From Nocardia puris (lineage in GTDB: Bacteria > Actinomycetota > Actinomycetes > Mycobacteriales > Mycobacteriaceae), in assembly GCF_003315035.1 (NCBI RefSeq), contig NZ_QNRE01000012.1:160256-224255 (forward strand): a stretch of 64,000 bases of DNA. Reading direction: 5' to 3'. Each line of letters begins with the position of its first letter. Position 1 is the stretch's first letter. Below the pieces are notes generated by a model, which was not told where the DNA came from, did not search any database, and was given only the letters and a program-made list of their open reading frames with translations. The position numbers were made by a program, and so were the translations under genes. This document shows positions 42,183 to 51,223 of this stretch, in pieces.

Positions 42183-42525
42183 CCGACACTCCTCTCAGCC
42201 GCACCACGACTCCCGGCTCCCAACCGGTGAACGGGGAGTGCACCGGCCAGGGCTGACCGTCGACGCGGTACTTGATGCCGCCGACGATGACGTGGTCACC
42301 GGATCGGATGTCCGCCCCTGGCGGGCAGAGCAACTCGATCCGGGTGATCACCGAGCTGCGGCGTTCCCCGCTGGCGCGGGTGTCGTTACGGGTGACGGCG
42401 TCGGTGGTGTCGACCATGGTGATCGCGCACCCATCGACCGTGTGCGTGGTCGCCGGGCCCGGATCGCCGGTACGGTCGCGCTCTCCCGGTCGCGAGACCG
42501 TGACGGTCTCACCGGCCGAAAACAT
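42172..42525 (-). CDS. Head-tail stopper-like protein
   Basis: A 117-residue beta-rich protein (MFSAGETVTVSRPGERDRTG, DIRSGDHVIVGGIKYRVDGQ). DHVIVGGIKYRVDG is the pattern of head closure (gp16 SPP1/gp41-like stopper) barrels. ATG 42525 lies inside the end of the previous gene, a 17-base overlap. Confidence 0.65.
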   Translation of the reverse strand: MFSAGETVTVSRPGERDRTGDPGPATTHTVDGCAITMVDTTDAVTRNDTRASGERRSSVITRIELLCPPGADIRSGDHVIVGGIKYRVDGQPWPVHSPFTGWEPGVVVRLRGVSDAA

Positions 42526-42892
42526 CCACCCTCCACGGCGCGGTGGGGATGGTGCCGAACTTGCGGCGCTTCCCGTGCCCGCGCAGGGCGTCCAGCTCCG
42601 ACTCCTCGAAATACAGCTGGCCGGAACCCGCGGCACGGGAGCGGGTCACGGAGTATACCGACGCCGATTCCTGTTGCGCGCCTGCGGGATTGCGGTACAC
42701 GCGCAGCACGGCTTCGCACACCATGTCCCGGGCCCGGTCCAGCCGGACCGGGTCGGTCGTGGTGGCCATGGATGGGACCAGAGAGATCAGCAGCGTGGAT
42801 GCTGCGGTGATCTTCGCGTCCAGCCACGCGTTCCGGCTGGTCGGGATGACGCCCTCGAAATGGCCGCGGACGTCGTCCCGGGTGGCGAACAT
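42509..42892 (-). CDS. Head-tail adaptor (gp6/gp15-like) protein
   Basis: A 127-residue helical protein (MFATRDDVRGHFEGVIPTSR, LDRARDMVCEAVLRVYRNPA) of the kind that forms the adaptor ring under the portal. ATG 42892 shares one base with the previous stop (TGATG). Order (capsid, this gene, stopper, gp10-like, terminator) supports the call. Confidence 0.7.
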   Translation of the reverse strand: MFATRDDVRGHFEGVIPTSRNAWLDAKITAASTLLISLVPSMATTTDPVRLDRARDMVCEAVLRVYRNPAGAQQESASVYSVTRSRAAGSGQLYFEESELDALRGHGKRRKFGTIPTAPWRVDVFGR

Positions 42893-43299
42893 CAGACCGG
42901 CACCCCGGCGGCCTCGCAGGCCGCGATGATGTCGGCGCGCTTCCAGTCCGGCAGCACCTCAACGCCATTCGCGGTCGCGTACTCCTCCCAGACGACGCGG
43001 GACGCGGCCGGACCGGTCTGGGGCGGCGGACCGTCACCCACCGCCGCCGGCGTGGCGCCGTGCCCAGCACCGTCGTCGCTTGCGGGCGGCGGTGTCTGCG
43101 GCGGTTCAGCCGGAGGCGCAGGCGGCGCGGGCTCCGGCTCGGGTTCCGGCTCGGGTTCCGGCTCCGGCGGGCGGGATTCCCACACCGCCGGGTTGGTGAT
43201 CTTCGCCCGCGCCCACTTCGGGATGTACTGGTTCGGCCCGAATTCGTGCACGGCACCGGTCTCGTCGGTGACGTGCACGTGCCGCTTCAGGCGGGTCAT
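42892..43299 (-). CDS. Virion-region protein with Pro/Glu linker and Rho-N/SAP-like C terminus
   Basis: A 135-residue protein with a small N-terminal domain (HVTDETGAVHEFGPNQYIPK), a Pro-Glu repeat (PEPEPEPEPEPEPAPPAP) as a stiff linker, and a C-terminal helical motif (EVLPDWKRADIIAACEAAGV) like the Rho-N/SAP or LEM type short helix pair often attached to phage head proteins. ATG 43299 overlaps the capsid stop by ATGA. Possible role: capsid decoration or DNA contact; uncertain. Confidence 0.6.
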   Translation of the reverse strand: MTRLKRHVHVTDETGAVHEFGPNQYIPKWARAKITNPAVWESRPPEPEPEPEPEPEPAPPAPPAEPPQTPPPASDDGAGHGATPAAVGDGPPPQTGPAASRVVWEEYATANGVEVLPDWKRADIIAACEAAGVPV

Positions 43300-44330
43300 G
43301 CGATGACCTCGCTGATCAGCAGCTTGCGCGGGTCCCCGAGGACCGGCATACCGACCGCATCCACCGAGGCGTGCTTGCGGTAGGGGAAACCGTCCTCGCG
43401 CTCGATGACGCCGAGGATGCCCGCCGCGGTCTCCAGCTCGACCTTGTTGGCCGCGAGCTCCAGCGCGGTAGTGGGAGTACCCCACGCGGTGAAACCGAGC
43501 TCGGCCGGATTGTCCGGCAGGAACAGCAGCTTGTTCTCCGGCAGCACGCGCACCGAGGTGCCGTCGATGTCGAAGTTGCTGTTGTACTCCGCGCCAAGCG
43601 GGGGCAGGCCCTCGCCGCCGAGGATGTCGTTGATCTCGGGGATCGTGACCCGCGTGCGGCCGGCCGCGGCACCGTGCACCGCGTTGATGAACTGCTTGTT
43701 GCGCTGCAGCAGCCGCAGCACTTTGCGGCTGGTCAGGAACTGCCCCGGCATGCTGCCGGTCGTCGCCTCCCACCGGTCGCCCCACGCGACGAAATCGTCG
43801 AGTGGCGTGGAGTTCTCGACATCCGACCACAGGATCGCGGGCGCGACCATGTGGTTGGTCGGGATGCCGTAGTCGAGGACCTGGTGCACCCCGTTCTCGT
43901 TGATCTCGAGGACGCCGTCGTCCAGCACGTCGCCCCACGCGAGCTCGATGCGGTTGTAGACCTGCTCGGTGAGGTTGTCGAGATCGTTGTAGACCGCAGT
44001 GGCCAGCGACTCGACCAGAGTGCCGCCCAGGCGCGCGAACTCGAGCTGGCGACGCTCGTACTCACCCATCGACAGGGTGGCGCCGAGCGGCAGCATCCGC
44101 ACGCGGTCCTGCTTGCCGGTGTCGCGCGCCGAAACCCAGTGCGTACCATCCCAGTTCCGATACCTCGCGGCCCGGTTGGTCTTGGTGATGGTCGCGAAAT
44201 CGATTGTGTCGCTATCGAATTCGCGGCGCGGGAACAGTCCCGACAGCGCCAGATTCGACGGCATCGGGATGGACTGCGTGTAGGTCGCGGTCGCGTCGAG
44301 GGGGACCGGACCGTCCAGGAAGAGAGCCAT
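43296..44330 (-). CDS. Major capsid protein, gpE type
   Basis: A 344-residue HK97-fold capsid protein of the lambda gpE family: FPRREFDSDTIDFATITKTN near residue 35, MLPLGATLSMGEYERRQLEF near residue 80, MPGQFLTSRKVLRLLQRNKQ near residue 200 and ELGFTAWGTPTTALEL near residue 280. gpE-type capsids are usually accompanied by a separate decoration protein, which is indeed the upstream gene (44343-45077). ATG 44330. Confidence 0.88.
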   Translation of the reverse strand: MALFLDGPVPLDATATYTQSIPMPSNLALSGLFPRREFDSDTIDFATITKTNRAARYRNWDGTHWVSARDTGKQDRVRMLPLGATLSMGEYERRQLEFARLGGTLVESLATAVYNDLDNLTEQVYNRIELAWGDVLDDGVLEINENGVHQVLDYGIPTNHMVAPAILWSDVENSTPLDDFVAWGDRWEATTGSMPGQFLTSRKVLRLLQRNKQFINAVHGAAAGRTRVTIPEINDILGGEGLPPLGAEYNSNFDIDGTSVRVLPENKLLFLPDNPAELGFTAWGTPTTALELAANKVELETAAGILGVIEREDGFPYRKHASVDAVGMPVLGDPRKLLISEVIA

Positions 44331-44342
44331 CTCGTCGTCTCC

Positions 44343-45077
44343 TTACGACTCGAACCGGATGCCGGGCAGATCGGCGACGGCGGCGGCGTCGAGCGATCCG
44401 GGGCCGGACTGGAACGGGAGCTTGGCGGGGCTGACGAACCCATGGATCAGGCGGCCGGTGCCGACCTGGCTGGCCAGGCTGCCGTTCGCGCGACGGGCGA
44501 TCACCTTCGCGAACGTGAGCCCGCGGGCGACTTCGCGGCCGTCGTTCGCACTGTCGGAGTACGGCCCGTACAGGCCCGTGCTCGTGACGCGGCCGATGAC
44601 GGTGCCCGACGGGATGTAGCCGTCCGGGAAGTGCGAGTTGACGCCCGGAGTCACGGTCGCCGGGGTGATGTTCGGCGAGGAGCCGCCCGTGAACTCGTGC
44701 GCGACCGTCAGCTGGGCGACGTTGCGCTGGCCGAGCGCGTTGATGAACGTCACGGTGTAGGGGCCGCCCGCGCTGCCGGTGACGGTGACGTTGCCCGCGC
44801 CGATCGTGGACAGGCCCTCGAGCTCGTCCTCGACGGTGGCGGCGCTGGCGTTGTGCGCGATGTCGTCGGTGGTTTCGCCGCCGAACGTCGCGGTGAACGT
44901 GCCGCCGGTCGGCGACCCGGAGATGGTGAGGGTCTGGACCTCGTTGGTGCCCGCGGCGGTGAACAGGCTGATGTCCAGCGTCGCGTTGGGGGTGTAATCG
45001 GTGCCGTGGATGTCGAGTAGCCACTGCTTGTTGTCCACCTGGTAGTGGGTGGTCTCGCGACCGATGTCCGTGGACAT
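44343..45077 (-). CDS. Head decoration protein with beta-sandwich insertion
   Basis: A 244-residue protein. The middle third (about residues 30-130) is a Thr/Gly-rich Ig-like repeat (NEVQTLTISGSPTGGTFTAT, NVTVTGSAGGPYTVTFINAL). The last 110 residues (YIPSGTVIGRVTSTGLYGPY, RRANGSLASQVGTGRLIHGF) match lambda gpD-like decoration proteins. It appears to be gpD carrying an extra exposed domain. Start ATG 45077 follows AGGAGGCG. Confidence 0.75.
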   Translation of the reverse strand: MSTDIGRETTHYQVDNKQWLLDIHGTDYTPNATLDISLFTAAGTNEVQTLTISGSPTGGTFTATFGGETTDDIAHNASAATVEDELEGLSTIGAGNVTVTGSAGGPYTVTFINALGQRNVAQLTVAHEFTGGSSPNITPATVTPGVNSHFPDGYIPSGTVIGRVTSTGLYGPYSDSANDGREVARGLTFAKVIARRANGSLASQVGTGRLIHGFVSPAKLPFQSGPGSLDAAAVADLPGIRFES

Positions 45078-45092
45078 GGTTCGCCTCCTTCA

Positions 45093-45845
45093 TCAGGTTG
45101 TCTTGGTGCCAGTGGGGTGCCGTTTGGCGGCCATGGCCTTGCCTTGCTCGATGCCGGACTGGCCGGAGGGGCGGCCGGAGTTCTGTCCCCAATCCCGGTG
45201 CTGGGGTACGCCTGCGCCGAACTTCTGCGGGTTGCCGTAGAGCGCGGTGAGATGGCTGACGACCTTGTCGGGGTCGATCTCGCCGGTCTCGGTGGCGAAC
45301 TTGCTGGGCGAGGCGATCTCGAGGAACGCTTGCAGCTGCGCCGGGTCGGTGAGGATCGTCGCGGCGGCGGCCTTGAGCTCTGCGGCCTGCAGCTTCGACC
45401 TCCACTCCGAATCGGCTGCGGTGCGCGCGGTTTGGGCGGCCTCGGCCTTGGCGGCCTCGATCGCACGCTCGGACTCGGTGCGGTTCTTGTCCTCCAGCTC
45501 CGCGAGCTTCTTCTGCATCGCGGTGACCTGGTCGGCCGTCAGCCCGCCAAAGGCGTTCACGCGGCCTTCGTGCTTGCGGGACTGCGCCTTCCAGTACGCG
45601 GCCTGCTGTTCGGCGGTCATGTCCGCGACCGGCGTGTTGGCCGGGTAGCCGGGCTCGCCGTCGCCGCCCGTGCCGCCAGTGCCACCTGCGCCGCCAGTGC
45701 CACCTGCGCCGCCAGTGCCACCTGCGCCGCCGGAATTGCCGTTGCCGCCGGCCTCGCCGGACGCGCCGAGGACGGGCCAGATCGGGCCACGCTTGCCCAT
45801 GCCGAGCGCACGCAGACCAGTAACCGGGTGGATCAGATCAAGCAT
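45093..45845 (-). CDS. Capsid scaffolding protein
   Basis: A 250-residue protein with a Gly-rich N-terminal region built of GGAGGT repeats, a long charged helix (VTAMQKKLAELEDKNRTESE, RAIEAAKAEAAQTARTAADS) and a C-terminal DPDKVVSHLTALYGNP, typical of phage scaffolds lying between MuF and decoration/capsid genes. Scaffolds guide capsid assembly and are then lost. ATG 45845 has GGGGAA upstream. Confidence 0.75.
   Translation of the reverse strand: MLDLIHPVTGLRALGMGKRGPIWPVLGASGEAGGNGNSGGAGGTGGAGGTGGAGGTGGTGGDGEPGYPANTPVADMTAEQQAAYWKAQSRKHEGRVNAFGGLTADQVTAMQKKLAELEDKNRTESERAIEAAKAEAAQTARTAADSEWRSKLQAAELKAAAATILTDPAQLQAFLEIASPSKFATETGEIDPDKVVSHLTALYGNPQKFGAGVPQHRDWGQNSGRPSGQSGIEQGKAMAAKRHPTGTKTT
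45673..45726. repeat. Three tandem 18-base repeats in the scaffold gene
   Basis: Exact direct repeats of CCGCCAGTGCCACCTGCG at 45673-45690, 45691-45708 and 45709-45726, encoding GGAGGT units on the minus strand. Copy number is likely variable between strains by slippage. Confidence 0.9.
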
Positions 45846-45979
45846 CGAATTCCCCTGTCGGGATTGGTGTTTCGCCCCGTGACGGGGCCGGGTGTGGGTG
45901 CCCTGACGGGCCGCCGCCGACCCGGAGATCGGCGGAACGTGTTGAGTGCCGGGTTAGAGCAGCGCTTCGAAGCGCGCGA

Positions 45980-47062
45980 TCATCCGGCGGTGATAGCGGA
46001 CCGGATCGGCTCCGGCTTGGCGGTACCGCCCTTCACCGGTTTCACGGGCACGAGTATCGGCCCGAGCTCGGAGTGCTCCTCGACCTTGTAGCGGGTGCGC
46101 TTCAGCTGGTCGCGGCCGGTGCTGCCCGCCGCGTCGTACAGGGCGTCCAGGTCCTTGCGATTCAGGGCGTGACCGGGGTCGTAGTCCGAAAACACCGGTA
46201 GCACAGTGCATTTGCACTCCGCGTGGATGGCTTTCAGTTCCGCGATCCGGTAGATCCGGTCGGCGGCCACGATGCACATGCCGCACACCCCGCCCCGCGA
46301 CCGCTCGGGGTGGACGATGCGCCGGTACCCGATCACCTCACGGTCGAGATCCACGGTCTGCTGCAGCGCCTCGGTCTCCACGAGCGCACGCGCGAGCTGC
46401 AGATTCCCTTCCACGATGGAGCCGATGCGCGTCTCCGCGACGCGGGTCGCCTCGACGTGCACGCGGCCCGTCGACCGCTCGTACCGGTAGGCCTTCGCGG
46501 CGCGCACCATCACCCGGGTCGTGCGCGAATCCTCCACGCGCACCGCGCGTTCGACGCCGCCGGCGTACTCGACGTGGACACGGGACCGCGCCGCTGACGT
46601 CGGCCTGTCGTAGCGGACGCGGGCGCGCCGCTCCCCCGCACTCGGCTCCGCCCGCACCGGATCAACCTCGGTATCGGTATCGGTGGCCGTTTCAGTTCGG
46701 GCGCCGCGCACGTCGTCGGGGATCTGCGCGGAGACCCGCAGTCGCGCGCCCAGCGCCTCGAGCTGAGCTGTCTGCGCGGCCGCAGTGGCGGTAGCGACGC
46801 TGCGCTGCGCGGAGATCAGGTGACGGCCGGCCGCCTCAGCGAACGCGGTCACCTGGTCGTCGTCGTAGGGGTTGGTGGTGCGCCACAGCGTCGTGATCGC
46901 CTCGACGACCGTCGTGTGGACGCCGTCGACGACCGTTGCGAGCGCGTCCGTTGTCGCGGCGAGCTGATCGAGCAGTTCCGGCCGCACCTGCGCTGCCGCG
47001 TAGGCTGCCGACGCCACGACCATCGCCTCCGAGTACGTCAGCGCCGCAACGGGTTGCGTCAC
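45980..47062 (-). CDS. MuF-like minor head protein
   Basis: A 360-residue protein. A helical N-terminal half (LLDQLAATTDALATVVDGVH) is followed by a Cys/His-containing MuF-like module (RSRGGVCGMCIVAADRIYRI, AIHAECKCTVLPVFSDYDPG), the minor head protein signature in phages with SPP1/HK97-like portals. It overlaps the portal stop by ATGA (47062). Function: capsid interior or ejection protein. Confidence 0.8.
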   Translation of the reverse strand: MTQPVAALTYSEAMVVASAAYAAAQVRPELLDQLAATTDALATVVDGVHTTVVEAITTLWRTTNPYDDDQVTAFAEAAGRHLISAQRSVATATAAAQTAQLEALGARLRVSAQIPDDVRGARTETATDTDTEVDPVRAEPSAGERRARVRYDRPTSAARSRVHVEYAGGVERAVRVEDSRTTRVMVRAAKAYRYERSTGRVHVEATRVAETRIGSIVEGNLQLARALVETEALQQTVDLDREVIGYRRIVHPERSRGGVCGMCIVAADRIYRIAELKAIHAECKCTVLPVFSDYDPGHALNRKDLDALYDAAGSTGRDQLKRTRYKVEEHSELGPILVPVKPVKGGTAKPEPIRSAITAG

Positions 47063-48567
47063 GCGGCCGCGCCCGATCCGTCGCCGGGCTCGTCGTCATC
47101 GCCGGGTTCGGAGCCGTCGCCGGGCTCTCCGGGCGCGGGCGGCGATGTGGGTGAGTTCGTGGCCAGCGTGAGCAGCCGCTCGGCGTTCAACTCGATGATG
47201 TTCTGCTCGGCCTCTTCCGGCTTCATGCCCCAGATCCGGATCAGCTGGCTACGCGTCGAGAGCACACCACGGGACTGCGCGGTCGCCGAGCCGCGGTCGG
47301 CGAGACTGTTGTTCTCCAGCACGCCCCACTGCAGTTTCAGGCCCGCGCCGCGCGCGGCCTGACCCGCCATCGCGAAAGCCATGCGCAGCAACATCTTCAG
47401 ACCGGGTTCGACGCGGGCCCGCCGGTCACGCACTTTGAACTCGATACCCTCCCTGGTCAGGGTGGCACCTTCCGCGGTCTGGTTCGCCGAATCGGGCGCG
47501 AACATGTGCAGCGGCGTCGACGTGAGAACGCCGAACTCCTTCACATCGTCGCGCTTGGCGTTCAGGATGCCGGTCAGGTCGGTCGGCGCGGACTCCCAGA
47601 ACTTCACGCCTTCCGGGACGCGCCACATCGCGCCCGGGTCGCGGCGGAACATGTCGGCCCAGAACTCGTCGTCGACTTCCGGCAGGTCGCTTTCCTCGTC
47701 GCTGTCGCCCTCGAGGTCACCGATGACGGCCATCTGCCGAAACGACTGGTACCAGGTCAGGACGATCCGCTGCAGCGTGGTGTCGTTGATCCGGTCCAGC
47801 AGGTCGATGTGCTCCTCGAACTCGCCGAGCCCGTTCTCGTTGAGGAACTGGATGACGGGTATGCCGCCGAGATCGTCGATCCCGACGACCTGCTCCGGCT
47901 CACCCTCCCATTCCCACTTCGCCAGGTGCACAACACCATTCGGGTGCAGCGACCGCTTCGCCGTGTACCGCCACCCCGGCAGAAACAGGTGCGCGGTCTC
48001 GGTCCCGAGCAGCTCGTCGACGCTGCGCACCATCGCCGCGCGCAGAATGTTCGGGTTGGCGGGGTTCGGGACGCCGATCGCGTTCCGCGGATCCAGCGCG
48101 GTGATCATCGGCCGGCTGTCACTGCCCGGCGCCGACGGCACCACCAGGGCGTACGCCTCACTCATCGCGAACAGGAAGCCGAGCAGGTCCTGCACCTGGA
48201 CCTGCAGGTTCGAGACCTCGGCGATCTCGGCCGCCAGGTCGTCACCGCCGACGTCGCTGTCCTGGTCGGTGCTCGCACCGACTAACACCATCCGGTCCCG
48301 CAGCGCCCGCACCGGAATGGGCGCGTAGTTGCAGCGCGCCTTGCGCATCACGGCCTGGAAAACCTCGGTGTAGTCGGCCGCAACCTGCGGAAGCGGCGGC
48401 CGCCCTGTGTAGTACGCCCACAGCCGCTCGAACCGCTGGCGGCGGGTCTCACGCACCTCCCGCGGCGCGCCCGGAGGGGTCCACGGCTGCGGCTCGTACC
48501 GGTCGAAACCGGCCATGAGCTGCTGGAACCACCAGTCCGGGGTGCCTTGGTCGGGTTTGAGCTCCAC
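47059..48567 (-). CDS. Portal protein (SPP1 gp6-like)
   Basis: A 502-residue portal, the DNA entry ring at one capsid vertex. Signatures: RFERLWAYYTGRPPLPQVAA, VMRKARCNYAPIPVRALRDR (where many actinophage portals read N.ap.vdal.drl), WEWEGEPEQVVGIDDLGGIP, ASNQTAEGATLTREG-like segment SANQTAEGATLTREGIEFKV. The acidic disordered C-terminal tail (PGEPGDGSEPGDDDEPGDGS) is common. It lies between terminase and MuF-like genes; start ATG 48567 is 4 bases after the terminase stop. Confidence 0.88.
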   Translation of the reverse strand: MELKPDQGTPDWWFQQLMAGFDRYEPQPWTPPGAPREVRETRRQRFERLWAYYTGRPPLPQVAADYTEVFQAVMRKARCNYAPIPVRALRDRMVLVGASTDQDSDVGGDDLAAEIAEVSNLQVQVQDLLGFLFAMSEAYALVVPSAPGSDSRPMITALDPRNAIGVPNPANPNILRAAMVRSVDELLGTETAHLFLPGWRYTAKRSLHPNGVVHLAKWEWEGEPEQVVGIDDLGGIPVIQFLNENGLGEFEEHIDLLDRINDTTLQRIVLTWYQSFRQMAVIGDLEGDSDEESDLPEVDDEFWADMFRRDPGAMWRVPEGVKFWESAPTDLTGILNAKRDDVKEFGVLTSTPLHMFAPDSANQTAEGATLTREGIEFKVRDRRARVEPGLKMLLRMAFAMAGQAARGAGLKLQWGVLENNSLADRGSATAQSRGVLSTRSQLIRIWGMKPEEAEQNIIELNAERLLTLATNSPTSPPAPGEPGDGSEPGDDDEPGDGSGAAA

Positions 48568-48571
48568 TCGG

Positions 48572-50197
48572 TCACCGCCTCCCTGTGATGCGTGCAGCGC
48601 GGCGGCCGCGGCGCTTCGCCGGTGGCGCGGTCAGCACGTCCATGCGGGCCTGCCACGCGAGGATGAGCGCCATCGCGGCGTCGAATTTCCTTGTCGGGTG
48701 CAGCTTCTGGAGGATCCACAACCGCTTGCCGTGCTCATCGAGCAGGTTGATCTCGCGTTTGCCCGCGTTGCCCAGATGGCGGGTCAGGTTCGGGTCCCCG
48801 TTGTGGCTCACGCGGCCGGTGTCGATCGCCTCGATCAGGGAGCCGATCGCCGCGACCATCGCACGCTGCCGGTTCGTCCACCACTCCTGCACGATGTCGC
48901 CCCACCTCGCTGACCATTCGCCGACCGTGTTGTTCCAGTGCGGCGGGTCGGCGTACATGCGCATCACGCGGTAGCGGGTCATGATCTCGGCGAGTTTCGC
49001 GGTCACCTCGGCCTCGTCGACTTCCCAGTCCTCGTCCGCGTCGTCCGGCCGCTCCCACAGGCCCACCAGCTCCGCGAACCCGGTGTCCACGTCGACCATC
49101 ACCAGCGCGGTGGAGTCCCGCATACGTGCGCCATCGAAGCCCAGCACCACGCGGGCCCGGCGCGGTATCTGCTCCCCGGTCAGCTCGAGCGGCTTCCACT
49201 TCCGCACGTCGAACGCCTGCGCCGCCGACTGCGTCCACCGGTTGGTCCACACCCGCTCCAGGTAGGTCTTGTCGGCTTTCGGTCGATCCCACTGCGACGC
49301 AATGCCTTCGATGTCCGACCATTCGGCCACGTCCGGGCCGGACGCTTCGGTGATCGCCTCCACGCGGTCCTCGAACTTGTCCAGGTCGTAGCCGTCGGAC
49401 GCCTGGCGGTGGAAGAAGAAGAACGAGGGCCGCTCGACCTCGCCGCGCGCGATCTTCTCGGCCTCGAAGTACTCGTCCTCGGCAACAGAGTCCTGGCCGG
49501 GTTGGCCGGCGGTGGTCGCCGACATCATCCACGGATCCTCGAGCGGCCGCTTAGGCAGGTTCGCGATCATCGTTTCGACCGCGGCCTTGTGGTTCGGCAG
49601 GTACAGGCGGTGCGGCTCGTCGATGCCCTGGAACGTCGTCCGCGCACCGTCGCGCGCGTTCGGCGCGCCGGCGATCGGCACGGCCTTGCCATCCGGTCGC
49701 CCGGCGTCGATCCGCACGATCCGGTCCAACCCGATATCGAACAGCTCCGGGTCCGCGCCCTCTTTACAGATCACCATCAGCGCGCCGTACGCGAGCTCGG
49801 CGACCTGCTCCTGGGTGTTCGCCAGCAGCGGGATGTAGGGGTCGCTCACCGGACGGCCCTGCCGCAACGTCCCATCCCGCTCGAACCCGTTGAACCGCAC
49901 CGGCGATTCGGGATGCAGTTCGGCGTAGGCGACCCACGCCATCATCTCCGTCTTCGCTGAGCCCTTGCGCACCGAGATCCCGCCACGCTGGAACCGGCGC
50001 CGGCCTTCCCGCGGATGCCCTCGCGGGAACACCTCGTAGGCGCGATAGATCCAGAACCGCTGATCCGAATTCAGCCGCGCCGGTTGTCCTTTCAGACTGC
50101 CGGGACCGAATACCGCGCGCTCCTCGATGAACTCGCACACCTGGTCCCCGAGAGTGGGCCACGGCTCATCGTCCGGCGGCGGGACGATCAGCAGCAC
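48572..50197 (-). CDS. Terminase large subunit
   Basis: A 541-residue packaging motor and nuclease. The ATPase region has a Walker-A-like SVRKGSAKTE near residue 75, a Walker B region ARTTFQGIDEPHRLYL near residue 185 and the coupling SATTAGQPGQDS. The nuclease half has RVVLGFDGARMRDSTALVMV, where the Asp is a first RNase-H-fold metal ligand, and RKFDAAMALILAWQAR at the end. Start GTG 50197 shares a base with the small subunit stop (TAGTG). Confidence 0.9.
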   Translation of the reverse strand: MLLIVPPPDDEPWPTLGDQVCEFIEERAVFGPGSLKGQPARLNSDQRFWIYRAYEVFPRGHPREGRRRFQRGGISVRKGSAKTEMMAWVAYAELHPESPVRFNGFERDGTLRQGRPVSDPYIPLLANTQEQVAELAYGALMVICKEGADPELFDIGLDRIVRIDAGRPDGKAVPIAGAPNARDGARTTFQGIDEPHRLYLPNHKAAVETMIANLPKRPLEDPWMMSATTAGQPGQDSVAEDEYFEAEKIARGEVERPSFFFFHRQASDGYDLDKFEDRVEAITEASGPDVAEWSDIEGIASQWDRPKADKTYLERVWTNRWTQSAAQAFDVRKWKPLELTGEQIPRRARVVLGFDGARMRDSTALVMVDVDTGFAELVGLWERPDDADEDWEVDEAEVTAKLAEIMTRYRVMRMYADPPHWNNTVGEWSARWGDIVQEWWTNRQRAMVAAIGSLIEAIDTGRVSHNGDPNLTRHLGNAGKREINLLDEHGKRLWILQKLHPTRKFDAAMALILAWQARMDVLTAPPAKRRGRRAARITGRR

Positions 50198-50652
50198 TAC
50201 GTCACCTGGCGCATCGCCTCACGCGGATCCGGTGCTGCGCTCGGCCGGCGCCCGGCCCGCCGCGTCGTCGTCCGCTCCTCCGCAGCCTCACCGCGCTCGA
50301 TCTCCCACTGCAGCGTGCGCCGCGCCATCGGCGTCAGCCCGCACTCCCGCAGCAGGTGCCGCGCCTCGGTCGCGCTCGTCACGCGCGACGCCGCCGAGGT
50401 CCGGTCGTCCCACACCTGCTGCATCAGCCGCGCGGCCAGGAACAGGGTGTGCCGATCGGACTCGGTCCACTCCGGCGCCATCGGCGAGGACCAGCAGTCC
50501 TCCCACCACGACAGCACCGCGGGATGCCAGCCCACGTGGTCGGGCAGGTCCGGGATCGTCGGGTTGCTCACCGGCCGCAGGGTCGCGCGGGTGGTCGTCT
50601 TGTTGCGGCGCTGCCGGAGGCCGGCGGGTTTGGAGGCGGCCACGAACACCAC
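50197..50652 (-). CDS. Terminase small subunit candidate
   Basis: A 151-residue protein directly upstream of the large subunit. The central WHPAVLSWWEDCWSSPMAPE and HTLFLAARLMQQVWDD resemble small terminase or terminase-associated proteins of actinophages. The start is uncertain: GTG codons at 50652, 50649 and 50643 follow AGGAGGGAGG. Confidence 0.7.
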   Translation of the reverse strand: MVFVAASKPAGLRQRRNKTTTRATLRPVSNPTIPDLPDHVGWHPAVLSWWEDCWSSPMAPEWTESDRHTLFLAARLMQQVWDDRTSAASRVTSATEARHLLRECGLTPMARRTLQWEIERGEAAEERTTTRRAGRRPSAAPDPREAMRQVT

Positions 50653-50750
50653 CTCCCTCCTGGTGCTGGCGCGCGCCGCGACCCCCGTGGTCGTACGCGG
50701 CAGATTGTGCAGAGCGTCCCGCTGCTTGCCTGACCTGGGGCGGGGGGGTC

Positions 50751-50767
50751 CTACCCCCTGGGGGTAG
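50751..50767. other. Perfect 17-base palindrome between HNH and terminase genes
   Basis: CTACCCCCTGGGGGTAG is fully self-complementary apart from the central base and lies in the only gap (50653-50781) of the packaging gene block, next to a G-run. It could be a terminator-like hairpin or part of a cos region; position next to HNH and small terminase genes suggests the latter. Confidence 0.35.
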
Positions 50768-50781
50768 CGGTTGGGCGCTGG

Positions 50782-51123
50782 TCAGTGGCCGGCGGTGGGG
50801 CGGGCGCGGTCCTGGTTGGTCTTGGTGCGGTGGCAGTGGGGCCAGTTGCGGTCGTGGACGGCGCGGTAGTTGTCGAGTGTGTCGGGTCCGCCCTGGTGCT
50901 GTGGCTGGACGTGGTCGACGGTGTCGGCACCTGGTTGGCCGCAGAGGTAGCAGGTCCAGTTGTCGCGTTCGAGGACGTGCTGTCGGTCGCGGTCCCAGTT
51001 GGCCGGCCGCTGCCATCCGCTTGGGGTGGACCACGGGTCGGGTTGGCAGTCGGGGCAGTAGCGTGCGCTGCGGATGAGGTTGGTGCAGCCGTGTCCTGGG
51101 CAGCGTCGTGGTGCTTTGGGCAT
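50782..51123 (-). CDS. HNH endonuclease
   Basis: A 113-residue nuclease. A Cys-rich start (RRCPGHGCTNLIRSARYCPD) and a second Cys pair (WTCYLCGQPG) bind zinc, and the beta-beta-alpha metal site reads ADTVDHVQPQHQGG, then NYRAVHDRNWPHCHRTKTNQ. HNH proteins next to terminase genes assist packaging cleavage in HK97-like phages. ATG 51123 follows a 29-residue ORF by ten bases. Confidence 0.85.
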   Translation of the reverse strand: MPKAPRRCPGHGCTNLIRSARYCPDCQPDPWSTPSGWQRPANWDRDRQHVLERDNWTCYLCGQPGADTVDHVQPQHQGGPDTLDNYRAVHDRNWPHCHRTKTNQDRARPTAGH

Positions 51124-51133
51124 GCGGCCCGGC

Positions 51134-51223
51134 CTAGAGCCAGGGGTGGCCGGTGAGGCGGAGGGCCAGGCGGACGAGGTGCAGGTGCAGCTGGTCGAGC
51201 AGTTCGGTGAGGCGGCTACGCAT
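51134..51223 (-). CDS. Short helical ORF
   Basis: A 29-residue frame (MRSRLTELLDQLHLHLVRLA...) overlapping the hydrolase stop by 8 bases and ending 10 bases before the HNH start. Amphipathic helix with regular Leu spacing. Dense packing favours translation, but it could be chance. Confidence 0.35.
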   Translation of the reverse strand: MRSRLTELLDQLHLHLVRLALRLTGHPWL

